From assembly GCA_016703665.1 (NCBI GenBank), contig JADJBS010000018.1, positions 1 to 27,308 of the forward strand: a DNA stretch of 27,308 nt, read 5' to 3'. The DNA comes from Candidatus Defluviibacillus avedoerensis. GTDB taxonomy: Bacteria; Pseudomonadota; Gammaproteobacteria; Burkholderiales; Burkholderiaceae_C. Under the pieces are notes generated by a model that saw only the letters and a program-made list of their open reading frames with translations, searched no databases and had not been told where the DNA came from. Both the position numbers and the translations under genes were made by a program. The first letter of the stretch is position 1. The number at the start of each line of letters is the position of its first letter. Shown here piece by piece: positions 7,857-14,960 of this stretch.

Positions 7857-8510
7857 ATGCAAAGCCTCCGCTCACAAATCGACGCCATTCTCCGCGCAGA
7901 AACTGAACTCGCGCAAAAGGATGACCCCGCCCTGATCGTGCGGTCAGCCTTCGAGGTCATTGAGGGCTATTTAAGCAAAGGCATGTCACTGGAACGAATC
8001 GCCTCTGCGCTTCAAAAACACGACATCAAAATCACCAAAGGCCATTTGGTGCGTCACCTCGGCATCCTGCGTGAAGAATTCGGGCTTGCGCCGTTAAAAA
8101 GAGGCAGGAAACCCAAAACACCGGACGTATCAACACTGACTCCAGCAGTGTCTTGCATGCAAAGTCAGCCGATCGCATCCGTCATGGACCCAAGCGAGGC
8201 GCCCTGCCCTGTCCAGGATGCAGATGTTCAATCCGCTGCCACCGAAGCCACACATCTCGCTGTGAGCCAAGCCGCCTTTCCGGACGACCTCACCCGGCTC
8301 AAGTTCATAAAAGTGAAAGGCGAATGGCTGGACGTCACCAAGATGAATATCGATGACTACCTGACCGTCTCCAAAACCATACCGGCCAACGCAAAGATCC
8401 CGGACGGCATGTTCGACATCATCGCTTCAGAAAACAGGATACGCGGCATTTACGAGCGCGCCTTGCTTCAGTACGACGCAGCCATCGCCAAGTGGAAATC
8501 AAGCCAATAG
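7857..8510 (+). CDS. Putative DNA-binding plasmid stability protein (StbA/TraK-position)
   Basis: A 217-residue protein that I do not recognise by sequence. The N-terminal third (SAFEVIEGYLSKGMSLERIA, then ALQKHDIKITKGHLVRHLGI) looks like a helix-turn-helix resembling those of plasmid partition or mobilisation accessory proteins. A basic AT-hook-like stretch (LKRGRKPKTP) follows, then a variable linker and a C-terminal domain with KVKGEWLDVTKMNIDDYL. I prefer ATG 7857 because its distance to the CTTGC-N7-CGGTAT element matches that of trbB. ATG 7848 is an alternative, and neither has a strong ribosome-binding site. It is first in a three-gene unit and lies directly after a direct-repeat array, which it may bind and use for autoregulation, as StbA does. 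Function is inferred mainly from position. Confidence 0.6.
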   Translation: MQSLRSQIDAILRAETELAQKDDPALIVRSAFEVIEGYLSKGMSLERIASALQKHDIKITKGHLVRHLGILREEFGLAPLKRGRKPKTPDVSTLTPAVSCMQSQPIASVMDPSEAPCPVQDADVQSAATEATHLAVSQAAFPDDLTRLKFIKVKGEWLDVTKMNIDDYLTVSKTIPANAKIPDGMFDIIASENRIRGIYERALLQYDAAIAKWKSSQ

Positions 8511-8546
8511 CGCCGAGCAGAAATTTCAACAACCCAAAGGATGGTC

Positions 8547-9305
8547 ATGATCAAATCGTATTTTGTGGACGGCGACAAAGGTGGCGTGGGCAAAAGCTTC
8601 GTTTCCCGCTGCCTGGTTGACAGCTTCATCAACCATGAAGTCTCGGGTATGCCCAGGATTGACAGACTGATCGTCATTGACGCCGATCCCATGAACCCGG
8701 ATGTCGTGTGTGACAACGGCTACAAGAATGAGACCGTCAACCACATTCATGTCATCGGCCTGCAACGCCCCATCAAATCGGAAGACGACTGGCTCAATCT
8801 GATCAACGAACTGGCTGGAACCCAGATCCATGAAGCAGATGAAATCCGCCTGGTTTTTTCCTTGCCATCTGCAGCCGGTCTTTACATCACGGAGTCGGTG
8901 TTGAGCCTGATGGCGTTGATGAATCCGACACCGATCTGGGTGATGGGGATTGATGCGTCGAGCACGAATCAGCTGGAGGCCCGCGTTGGCAAAAGCCCTG
9001 TGTATTACCAAAACGGAGTGGTGTTGATCAATCTGAAGCACGGTCCCGGCAAGTCTTTTGAATTCTGGGACAAATCAAGCATCCGAAAGATCCTCTTGGG
9101 TGGCGAAGACTATGCCTGGTCGGAGCTGGAGTTACCCGCCATGATGCCGCGCGCTGCTGACTTGATCGGGTCGATGCCCCTGCACACCGTGATCGATCAA
9201 GGTCATTTGCTAGGATCTGGCGTGGCCATCGGCACCCGCACGGTCGCTCAAACCTACCGTGGCATTGCTGGGCGCAAACTGGCTGCCCTGGAGTCGTCAA
9301 AGTGA
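8547..9305 (+). CDS. ParA/TraL/StbB-like P-loop ATPase
   Basis: A deviant Walker A motif (GDKGGVGKSFVSR, residues 9-17 and on) near the N-terminus and the following IVIDADPMNPDV (Walker A' region, Asp) identify a small ParA-superfamily ATPase of about 252 residues. Such proteins act in plasmid positioning or, as in RP4 TraL and R388 StbB, beside the transfer origin. ATG 8547 is chosen over 8541 because AAAGG lies 6 nt upstream of it. The stop overlaps the GTG of the next gene (GTGA at 9302-9305), so the two are probably translationally coupled. Unlike chromosomal ParA it has no recognisable ParB-type partner, and the gene before it may serve as the DNA adaptor. Confidence 0.75.
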   Translation: MIKSYFVDGDKGGVGKSFVSRCLVDSFINHEVSGMPRIDRLIVIDADPMNPDVVCDNGYKNETVNHIHVIGLQRPIKSEDDWLNLINELAGTQIHEADEIRLVFSLPSAAGLYITESVLSLMALMNPTPIWVMGIDASSTNQLEARVGKSPVYYQNGVVLINLKHGPGKSFEFWDKSSIRKILLGGEDYAWSELELPAMMPRAADLIGSMPLHTVIDQGHLLGSGVAIGTRTVAQTYRGIAGRKLAALESSK

Positions 9306-9913
9306 GCGGTGCTAACGATGAAGATCGGCGCGTCAACAACGCCATTTCTGGAGTCATCGCATCAGCGCCTACTGCGGCGCCTGGCCGTCGCGTCGGTACT
9401 TTGATCGACGAATTGGCAGCCCGACTTGCACCCGCTGGCCTGCCCTCTGATGTACAGCTCATTGTCGATGTGGCGGTGCGTGCCGGTATGGGTGAGAGCG
9501 ACCCCAACTGGATCTGGCTCCTGCCAGTATTGCTCCGCCAGGTACCGGCTGCCGCCATGCGCGTTGAGTTTGAAGCGCTGTCTGGCGCCTTGGTCAAAAG
9601 AACGCCAGGACCGGCCAAAGGACCTGGTCACGATGATGACCACTTTGAGTCGATCTTGGCCATGATGACGGCCATGCGTGGCGAGCTGCAAAAGTTTCCG
9701 CGCCGTGTCTCTGAGACGCTAAAGCCTGCAGTGACTGAGGCGGTTATAGACGCCTTGGAGGCGGCGCCTGGTCGGGTCAGAGTGGATTTGGACGATACCA
9801 AGCTGCTGGCTGCAGCCCGTGAGGCTTTCATGTCGCTTTATGTGTTGGCCGCAGTCGGGCTGGGTGCGTTTTCAACCGTGGCAGCTTTCATCCTTGGCGC
9901 CAAATTTGGCTGA
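9302..9913 (+). CDS. Membrane-anchored protein of the stb/tra-like operon (StbC/TraM-position)
   Basis: A 203-residue protein without a family I can name. Residues 1-170 look soluble and helical and include a possible coiled-coil segment (MMTAMRGELQKFPRRVSETL). The extreme C-terminus (SLYVLAAVGLGAFSTVAAFI) is one hydrophobic helix followed by LGAKFG, suggesting tail anchoring in the inner membrane. GTG 9302 overlaps the stop of the ATPase gene. As third gene after a DNA-binding protein and a ParA-like ATPase it occupies the place of R388 StbC and RP4 TraM. Membrane tethering would fit a role linking the plasmid to the cell envelope or the transfer machine. That role is inference. Confidence 0.6.
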   Translation: MSGANDEDRRVNNAISGVIASAPTAAPGRRVGTLIDELAARLAPAGLPSDVQLIVDVAVRAGMGESDPNWIWLLPVLLRQVPAAAMRVEFEALSGALVKRTPGPAKGPGHDDDHFESILAMMTAMRGELQKFPRRVSETLKPAVTEAVIDALEAAPGRVRVDLDDTKLLAAAREAFMSLYVLAAVGLGAFSTVAAFILGAKFG

Positions 9914-9924
9914 CGGGAGCCGCC

Positions 9925-10509
9925 GTGCTTGAGCTCTTGCTGATGTGTGCACCCACCGTCGACCCGGTCACCATGGCCGCCGTGGTGAAGCAGGAATCTG
10001 GTGGTCAGCCTTGGGTGGTCAACAACAACACAAGCAAAAAATCAGTGGCCTTTGCGTTTAAAGCGGCAGCCGTGGCCGCCGCGCTGACGGCTATTGGCCG
10101 TGGTGAAAGCGTGGATCTGGGCTTGGCGCAAATCAACAGCAAGAATTTGCCAACGCTGGGACTGACCGTGGAACAGGTGTTTGACCCCTGCACCAACATC
10201 GCTGCCGGGGCAAACATTCTGGCCGCAAACTATGCCAAAGCAGGCTCCCTCGATGGTGCGCTGAGCCTGTACAACACCGGTCGTCTTGATTCAAACATCG
10301 GGGCAGCCTACGCCCGCGAGGTGTTTGGGCAGGCGGGTGTGCAGGTGCCCACGATCCCTGGTGGGAAGCTGGCAGAACTGCCCGAAGCGCCTTCGTTTGA
10401 CGCCAACCCTACCGCCATGAAGGCCGTTCGGCTAACGATTACGCCCTCACCGTTGGCTGCCGGGCTTTCGCCGGTGAAGACGGCTTTACAACCCGCGAGG
10501 TGGCGTTGA
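9925..10509 (+). CDS. VirB1-like lytic transglycosylase
   Basis: The protein (194 residues) matches the SLT-type fold of conjugation transglycosylases that locally open peptidoglycan for the secretion channel. The catalytic Glu is in VVKQESGGQPWVVN (E24). LGLAQINSKNLPTLGL and NIAAGANILAANYAKAGS, then ALSLYNTG, are the other hallmark motifs. No N-terminal signal peptide is evident from the GTG 9925 start, which has GGGAG upstream. The true N-terminus or export route is therefore unclear. It follows the stb/tra-like genes by 11 nt and probably shares their transcript. Its last 71 bp overlap the end of the opposite-strand gene at 10439. Confidence 0.85.
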   Translation: MLELLLMCAPTVDPVTMAAVVKQESGGQPWVVNNNTSKKSVAFAFKAAAVAAALTAIGRGESVDLGLAQINSKNLPTLGLTVEQVFDPCTNIAAGANILAANYAKAGSLDGALSLYNTGRLDSNIGAAYAREVFGQAGVQVPTIPGGKLAELPEAPSFDANPTAMKAVRLTITPSPLAAGLSPVKTALQPARWR

Positions 10510-10993
10510 ACCGCTTTTGGGCTCGGGCAATGATGTCTTTCTTGAGCTGCGATAACACCGCCCGGCCATTGGCACCTGTGAAGCCAAAGGTCTCTCCCAG
10601 GTCGCTTCCTGCCAGATTGTTCAGCTCGTCGAGCTGATCGAGCTCGCTGCCAAACATGTGCTCGAATTGCAGGCGCTGTTCCAGCTTATCAGCCTGCTCA
10701 TCCGGCGATTCAATGCCATCTACAAGCTCGATCTGATCCGCGTCATCGTCGGCTTCTGTGCCCGCCAGTCGCCTTCCACTACCCCCCAGACTCTCCAGGT
10801 TGTTGCCCCTGATTTTGTGCTTCAACAACTCGAACAGCGCGCCTTCATGACCTGGGACAAAGATATCCAGGCTCTTGCCCTGCGACTGCCGAGACAAATA
10901 AAAAACAATCATCTCCTGTTCAATATCCAGGGCATCTTCACGTAGTTTGAAAGACCATTTCCTTGACAGCGATTTAAAATGATTGATATCCAA
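10439..10993 (-). CDS. Unrecognised acidic protein, minus strand
   Basis: I do not recognise this 184-residue protein. It starts DINHFKSLSRKWSFKLREDA after a TTG (10993-10991) that has an AAGGTGG-like ribosome-binding site about 6 nt upstream. A longer frame to 11065 exists but would overlap the upstream gene and lacks such a site. The middle is rich in Asp/Glu (EADDDADQIELVDGIESPDE), followed by a probable coiled coil (QADKLEQRLQFEHMFGSELD). The C-terminus is basic (AQKRFNATSRVVKPSSPAKA). An acidic middle with a basic tail suggests a nucleic-acid or protein-binding regulator, but this is only a guess. It is the second gene of a minus-strand pair and converges with the transglycosylase gene. 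Confidence 0.5.
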   Translation of the reverse strand: MDINHFKSLSRKWSFKLREDALDIEQEMIVFYLSRQSQGKSLDIFVPGHEGALFELLKHKIRGNNLESLGGSGRRLAGTEADDDADQIELVDGIESPDEQADKLEQRLQFEHMFGSELDQLDELNNLAGSDLGETFGFTGANGRAVLSQLKKDIIARAQKRFNATSRVVKPSSPAKARQPTVRA

Positions 10994-11024
10994 GACACAC
11001 CACCTTCCAGGATTCAGGGAAAGA

Positions 11025-11381
11025 CTAAAGCACTGGTATTTGTTCGCCACTGCTACTCTTGACAAACTTTCCGATTTGTTTCTGAATTACTTCAGGCAAT
11101 TCCATAAATTCCTTTGGTCTTTTGAATACCACGATCAGTGACTGGAGCGCCGCCTTGAGTGCCTTGACCGTGATTTTCCAGGTACGAGCCTGGCCTAACT
11201 TCTGCCAAGTTCGGCTTAATAAAAAAGCTTTCTTCAGAAGTTTCTGACAGATTTTGTATTTTTGGACTGCCGCTACAAAGGCGGTGTCACTGTTGCAAAT
11301 GGTTTTCAGGGTTTGCAAGCTCTTTTGTTCATCACGAGATGCGGTTTGCATAATGCAACTGGCGAGATGCGCGACCTTCAT
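11025..11381 (-). CDS. Unrecognised small basic protein, minus strand
   Basis: This 118-residue product (from ATG 11381; GTG 11432 is possible) starts MKVAHLASCIMQTASRDEQK and is Lys-rich and largely helical (KYKICQKLLKKAFLLSRTWQ). It ends with SGEQIPVL. No family is recognised. GGAA lies upstream of the ATG, while the longer start has no clear site. It precedes the acidic minus-strand gene by 31 nt, so the two likely form one transcript running towards the transglycosylase gene. The DNA here (about 10900-11480) is visibly richer in A and T than its neighbours, which suggests separate acquisition. Confidence 0.45.
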   Translation of the reverse strand: MKVAHLASCIMQTASRDEQKSLQTLKTICNSDTAFVAAVQKYKICQKLLKKAFLLSRTWQKLGQARTWKITVKALKAALQSLIVVFKRPKEFMELPEVIQKQIGKFVKSSSGEQIPVL

Positions 11382-11491
11382 GCTGGTTCCGTTCAATATG
11401 TGTTGATGTCCGTAAATATACAGAGTGGCCACAATTTCACAAGCAGAATAAATACCTCAAAATAAGGCAAGTATCTGGCCCATATTTAGAC

Positions 11492-11539
11492 AGCCGACAG
11501 CAAGCGTTCAACTGCAATACCCCTGAGGTCTTGTCGGCT
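11492..11539. promoter_or_regulatory. Inverted repeat between the divergent minus-strand gene and trbB
   Basis: AGCCGACA (11492-11499) and TGTCGGCT (11532-11539) are perfect inverted copies around a 32-nt loop in the divergent intergenic region. GCTGTCG, a variant of the array heptamer, occurs on the reverse strand across the left arm. It may be an operator or an RNA hairpin; it has no T run for a terminator. Confidence 0.4.
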
Positions 11540-11579
11540 ATTCAGATTGACATGGCCTTGAAAACGGATGCGCCTTGTG

Positions 11580-11597
11580 CTTGCGGATGGGCGGTAT
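11580..11597 (+). promoter_or_regulatory. CTTGC-N7-CGGTAT element, copy 2 (trbB)
   Basis: CTTGC and CGGTAT enclose GGATGGG and end 6 nt before the trbB ATG at 11604. The distance to the start is nearly the same as at the stbA-like gene. Confidence 0.7.
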
Positions 11598-11603
11598 GCA
11601 GGC

Positions 11604-12569
11604 ATGAGCACACAGCAGAACACATCCAGCCATGAATTCCATCGCCGCTCGCACGATGCGCTGCAGCGCGCCCTGGGCGCTGCCATCCTGGCGGCCCTGG
11701 CTGATGACCGGGTGGTGGAGATCATGCTAAACCCCGCGGGCGACCTCTGGACAGACTCCCACGCGGGGGGCATGCAATGCATCGGTGCAATCGACCGGGT
11801 GCGAGCCATGGCGATTGTGGCCACCGTGGCTGCCATGTTGGGGACCACGGTCACAGCCGACAACCCGATTCTTGAATGTGAATTGCCCCTGGACGGATCG
11901 CGGTTTGAAGCCTTGATCCCGCCGGTCGTACCGGCGCCAACGTTTGCCCTCAGAAAAAAAGCATCGTTGATTTTTGGCTTGGATCACTATGTCCGCACAG
12001 GCGTCATGACTACGCAACAAGCTGCCGCGATCAAGACAGCGGTTGCAGACAGAAAAAACATCCTGATCGCGGGTGGCACTGGCAGTGGCAAAACGACGCT
12101 GGCCAATGCCGTCTTGAATGAGATCTCTTTGATCTCACCAGACCACCGACTGGTCATTATTGAGGATGTTCTGGAGCTGCAATGCAGCGTCAGAAATACG
12201 GTGTTTTTAAGGACATCGCCTCATGTTGATCAATTCAGCTTGCTGCGAGCAACGCTCAGATTAAGGCCTGACCGAATTATTGTCGGTGAAGTCAGAGATA
12301 AATCGGCTTTAGCCTTGCTCAAGGCATGGAATACAGGCCATCCCGGCGGGATTGGCACGGTTCATGCCAATTCGACTGGCGCAGCCTTGATCCGTATCGG
12401 TCAGCTCATTCAGGAAGCAGGTGTGCCAGCTGCGCCTGAATTAATCAGTGAGGCAGTCAATATCGTCGTGTCGATTCATCGAAATTCTACAGGTCGAATT
12501 ATTGATGAAGTTGCCGAAGTCACTCATTGGTCAAGTGCCGTCGGCTTCGAACTGAGGCAGCTTGGGTAA
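11604..12569 (+). CDS. trbB: TrbB/VirB11-type conjugation ATPase
   Basis: This hexameric secretion ATPase powers pilus assembly and substrate transfer at the inner membrane. The N-terminal domain shows AALADDRVVEIMLNPAGDLW. The core has Walker A GGTGSGKTT (Lys163), an Asp box LVIIEDVLELQC, the segment LRLRPDRIIVGEVRD (Walker B region) and the His box HPGGIGTVHANS. Its 321 residues match RP4 TrbB (320). I chose ATG 11604 (MSTQQNTSS) because the family starts at about this point; ATG 11568 would add 12 residues. Unlike RP4 it is separated from trbC by about 2.4 kb holding the replicon, so it probably belongs to its own transcription unit. Confidence 0.92.
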   Translation: MSTQQNTSSHEFHRRSHDALQRALGAAILAALADDRVVEIMLNPAGDLWTDSHAGGMQCIGAIDRVRAMAIVATVAAMLGTTVTADNPILECELPLDGSRFEALIPPVVPAPTFALRKKASLIFGLDHYVRTGVMTTQQAAAIKTAVADRKNILIAGGTGSGKTTLANAVLNEISLISPDHRLVIIEDVLELQCSVRNTVFLRTSPHVDQFSLLRATLRLRPDRIIVGEVRDKSALALLKAWNTGHPGGIGTVHANSTGAALIRIGQLIQEAGVPAAPELISEAVNIVVSIHRNSTGRIIDEVAEVTHWSSAVGFELRQLG

Positions 12570-12687
12570 ATTCAACTGCAAAGTGAGTTCTCCCAATATC
12601 TACTTTATATCCAGCGGATATTCACCTCTTTGACACCACATACTCGTTTCATGTCTACACCCATACTCATGTCCAGACTCATACCCT

Positions 12688-13152
12688 ATGAAACCCAACC
12701 AGAATTCTGATATTCATATTTTGACGGTCTTTTTTCATAAAACATATGGGCGAGCGATGTTAGCTTGCGAGTTCGTGATTGTCAGCCTCTTACAATTTGA
12801 GGTGCTGGTGGGTCATGCTTATGGCCAGTCAGCGTGTCTTGTGGTTGGCATGGTGTTGGTCAAGTTGGCACACCTCGCCACACTCAAAGGGATCGGCCGG
12901 GCTGCTCAGATGGAGAAAGCCAGCCAACAAAAATACAGGGCTGAAGATGCTCACCGTCAAAAAATCAACGGCGTTTTGCGCCGAGCCGCAGCCGCCCGGG
13001 TTTGGGCTCAGACATCGGGTGTTTGGTCTGCCATAAAAGCCATCCTTGCAGCTGAACTGCAAGTGCGCTCCATCGTCAAATCGGTCCTGTGCGCTGTGAC
13101 CGAAACGCTCACACCGAGGCTTTTTCCGTGCCCGCCAATTGCCCGCGCGTAA
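12688..13152 (+). CDS. Hypothetical membrane protein between trbB and the rep genes
   Basis: A 154-residue product not matching a family I know. Residues about 25-70 form two hydrophobic segments (AMLACEFVIVSLLQFEVLVG and SACLVVGMVLVKLAHLATLK). A charged helical stretch (QMEKASQQKYRAEDAHRQKI) and a basic, Ala-rich part with RRAAAARVW follow. It could be a two-pass inner-membrane protein with a cytosolic tail. The position within a conjugation region would suit an accessory such as entry exclusion, but nothing in the sequence proves this. No good ribosome-binding site precedes ATG 12688. The 118 bases before it contain two imperfect copies of a CATACTC...CATGTC segment (about 12639-12672). Confidence 0.5.
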   Translation: MKPNQNSDIHILTVFFHKTYGRAMLACEFVIVSLLQFEVLVGHAYGQSACLVVGMVLVKLAHLATLKGIGRAAQMEKASQQKYRAEDAHRQKINGVLRRAAAARVWAQTSGVWSAIKAILAAELQVRSIVKSVLCAVTETLTPRLFPCPPIARA

Positions 13153-13221
13153 GCACTGGCGGGTTATCGATCCCGTTCGCTGGCTGCGTGGGCGCGCGAA
13201 ACCTCCATCCGTTCTCGCAGG

Positions 13222-13242
13222 GATCAACTCTCAAAGTTGATC
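13222..13242. promoter_or_regulatory. Inverted repeat just upstream of the AlpA-like gene
   Basis: GATCAAC (13222-13228) and GTTGATC (13236-13242) are perfect inverted copies with a 7-bp spacer, ending 3 bp before ATG 13246. This is a likely operator, or a hairpin masking the start. Self-repression by the small helix-turn-helix protein encoded immediately downstream is plausible. Confidence 0.55.
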
Positions 13243-13245
13243 AAT

Positions 13246-13557
13246 ATGCAAAGTTTGGAACTTTTGACTGCCGAAGATGTGGCAGTCATTCTCAAGATTA
13301 GTGGTTCATCCGTTTGGAACTGGCATTACGGACGCAAAAAATCGCCCGTTGGCTTCCCTCCCCCAGTCAAGATTGGTGCATCGGTCCGCTGGCGATCATC
13401 CGACATCGAATTGTTCATTGCGGGTTTGCCGCCGTCGACCACCGGACGGATCCCCATGCCTGGACTGCCGCAAGCGGCGCCAAGTGCGTTGATGCTGGTC
13501 AAGCCGGTGCGTGGCCGAGGTCGGCCGCGCAAGAACCAGACTGGCGCGTCAGGTTAA
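13246..13557 (+). CDS. AlpA/MerR-like helix-turn-helix regulator
   Basis: This 103-residue protein begins MQSLELLTAEDVAVILKISG, followed by SSVWNWHYGRKKSPVGFPPP and VKIGASVRWRSSDIELFIAG. That is the winged helix-turn-helix pattern of AlpA-type prophage regulators and excisionases. The C-terminus carries an AT-hook-like RGRGRPRK. ATG 13246 is preferred over TTG 13237, which lies inside the inverted repeat. Its TAA (13555-13557) shares a base with the ATG of the replication initiator, so the two are translationally coupled. A role in controlling initiator level (copy number) or in auxiliary origin binding is inferred from this coupling. Confidence 0.78.
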   Translation: MQSLELLTAEDVAVILKISGSSVWNWHYGRKKSPVGFPPPVKIGASVRWRSSDIELFIAGLPPSTTGRIPMPGLPQAAPSALMLVKPVRGRGRPRKNQTGASG

Positions 13558-14438
13558 TGCGTCCAAAACGGACTTTTGAAGAAAACCTGGCGCTGGCCAA
13601 AGCCCGTGGGCAACCCGCTGGGTCACTACGGGCGAGGTTCGCGCACCCGCCCGGTGACCTCCAGCTGCCACTGTGGGCGGAAGTCTGCCGGGGGGTGCCC
13701 AATAGCATTCTGAGATCTGCCCTTTTTGGACTGGTGCGCCATGGACAGCGGTCTTTCCAACAGCGTGTGGAAAAAGCCAGCGTGGATGGCATCAAGATCA
13801 TTCACACCGGACCGCAACTCGATCAAGCCGATCTGGATGTTTGGGAACAAGCCCTGCAGTTGGCCAGAACGGGCGGTCTGGGGTGCAGGATTCAGTTCAC
13901 AGCGTCACAATTCTTGAAGAGCATCGGGCGCAGCAGCGGCAAAAGCCAGCATGAGTGGTTGAAAGGCGCGTTTGCACGGTTAGCGGCCAGCGTGGTGGAA
14001 ATCAAGGATGGCCGCCGGACCTACTTCGGATCGCTTCTGAGCCATGGCGGCCGGGATGATCAGACTGGCCGCTACGTGATAGAGATGAATCCAAAAATTG
14101 TCGAGCTTTATGGGTTGGATGGTTGGTCGAGTGTGGAATTTGGTCAACGCATGGCGCTCAAGAGGCGCCCCTTGGCCCAGTGGTTGCATGGGTATTACAG
14201 CTCCCATGCCAGACCCTTTCCTGTGAAGGTGGAAACGCTTCAGCGGCTGTGTGGCAGCCATAACCACGCGCTCAAGGGATTCCGACAGGACCTGAAGGAG
14301 GCCCTGAACAGACTGGTTGATGTCACCCACTGGACCTGGGAAATCGATGATTCAGACTTGGTGCACCTGTCCAAATTACCAACAGCGAGTCAGTCAAGGC
14401 ACCTGCTCAAGCGCAAGCGTTCCGGCGAATCGCCTTGA
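13557..14438 (+). CDS. trfA: TrfA-family plasmid replication initiator
   Basis: The product (293 residues) resembles RK2 TrfA, the initiator that binds origin iterons and recruits the host DnaA and helicase. Diagnostic stretches are LQLPLWAEVCRGVPNSILRS and ALFGLVRHGQ, then GPQLDQADLDVWEQALQLAR, a central domain around FGSLLSHGGR, and YYSSHARPFPVKVETLQRLC ending in a second winged helix. Length is close to the short form of TrfA (285). ATG 13557 overlaps the preceding stop as TAATG. A longer frame from 13314 runs inside the upstream gene and is rejected as the start. Iterons and a DnaA box lie 145-265 bp downstream. The replicon is therefore self-contained, although embedded in the trb region. 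Confidence 0.88.
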   Translation: MRPKRTFEENLALAKARGQPAGSLRARFAHPPGDLQLPLWAEVCRGVPNSILRSALFGLVRHGQRSFQQRVEKASVDGIKIIHTGPQLDQADLDVWEQALQLARTGGLGCRIQFTASQFLKSIGRSSGKSQHEWLKGAFARLAASVVEIKDGRRTYFGSLLSHGGRDDQTGRYVIEMNPKIVELYGLDGWSSVEFGQRMALKRRPLAQWLHGYYSSHARPFPVKVETLQRLCGSHNHALKGFRQDLKEALNRLVDVTHWTWEIDDSDLVHLSKLPTASQSRHLLKRKRSGESP

Positions 14439-14583
14439 GTCCCCGCGTCAACTTTCATGGTCTGCGTCAACCCGCGGATCATGAAACTTTTCTCCCGTCA
14501 ATTCAAGTCACTGCGACCCAGTGGATCAGCTGTAAGCCTGGCACCCTGGCAGTCGGGCGGCCACCCTTGAACGACAGTAAAAG

Positions 14584-14592
14584 TTATCCACA
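14584..14592 (+). promoter_or_regulatory. DnaA box
   Basis: TTATCCACA is the exact consensus of the host DnaA binding site. It lies 3 bp before the first iteron. Confidence 0.85.
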
Positions 14593-14595
14593 GGG

Positions 14596-14701
14596 CACGG
14601 CATGGCAGGTACCGCTGACCACGGCATTGCAGATACCGACACGGCATAGCGCATACCAAATCACGGCATTGCAGGTACCAAAGCACGGCATTGCAGATAC
14701 C
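14596..14701 (+). repeat. Five iterons of the replication origin
   Basis: 18-bp copies related to CACGGCATTGCAGATACC start at 14596, 14620, 14640, 14662 and 14684, steps of 24, 20, 22 and 22 bp, roughly two helical turns. Copies 2 and 5 are identical; copies 1, 3 and 4 differ at one to four positions (GGTACC in 1 and 4, AGCGCATACC in 3). They are the likely binding sites of the TrfA-like initiator. Confidence 0.88.
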
Positions 14702-14894
14702 GAGAATGATCAAAAGTGACAAATTTTACTAATCAATTCAATAGGTTACGAAAGTACCAAAAAGTTGCTAATCTGTCTTTAATCTTCTTTAATCTGTCGA
14801 CGCTCACAACCACGGCATCGGTTCAGGATGCAAACAAGGCAGGCACCCTGACCTCTTGCTGCGCCACCTCAGCGCAAACCGGCTTTTTTTCTCA

Positions 14895-14912
14895 CTTGCA
14901 CGCCAGCGGTAT
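14895..14912 (+). promoter_or_regulatory. CTTGC-N7-CGGTAT element, copy 3 (trbC)
   Basis: CTTGC and CGGTAT enclose ACGCCAG. The element ends 48 nt before the GTG of trbC, at the right edge of the origin region. Confidence 0.7.
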
Positions 14913-14960
14913 CAAGCACCAGCCAAACAGGCCGGTGACCTTTTGCAACTGGAGTAGATC

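Larger units (their letters stand above)
14439..14894 (+). other. Vegetative replication origin (oriV) region
   Basis: This non-coding stretch holds a perfect DnaA box TTATCCACA at 14584-14592 and five 18-bp iterons at 14596-14701. An A+T-rich segment at 14706-14797 contains TAATCT repeated at 14769, 14780 and 14790. This is the usual layout of an iteron-controlled origin with a DNA-unwinding element. Frames reading through it are driven by the repeats and are not genes. Confidence 0.85.

Noticed and set aside
10991..11065. Longer N-terminus for the acidic minus-strand gene
   Set aside because: It would overlap the upstream gene by about 40 bp and has no ribosome-binding site, whereas TTG 10993 has one.
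13314..13556. N-terminal extension of the TrfA-like initiator by 81 residues
   Set aside because: It lies within the AlpA-like gene in another frame; the TAATG junction and family similarity place the start at 13557.
14498..14722. Minus-strand open frame with repeated Tyr-Leu-Gln-Cys
   Set aside because: Its repetitive peptide is simply the translation of the iterons.
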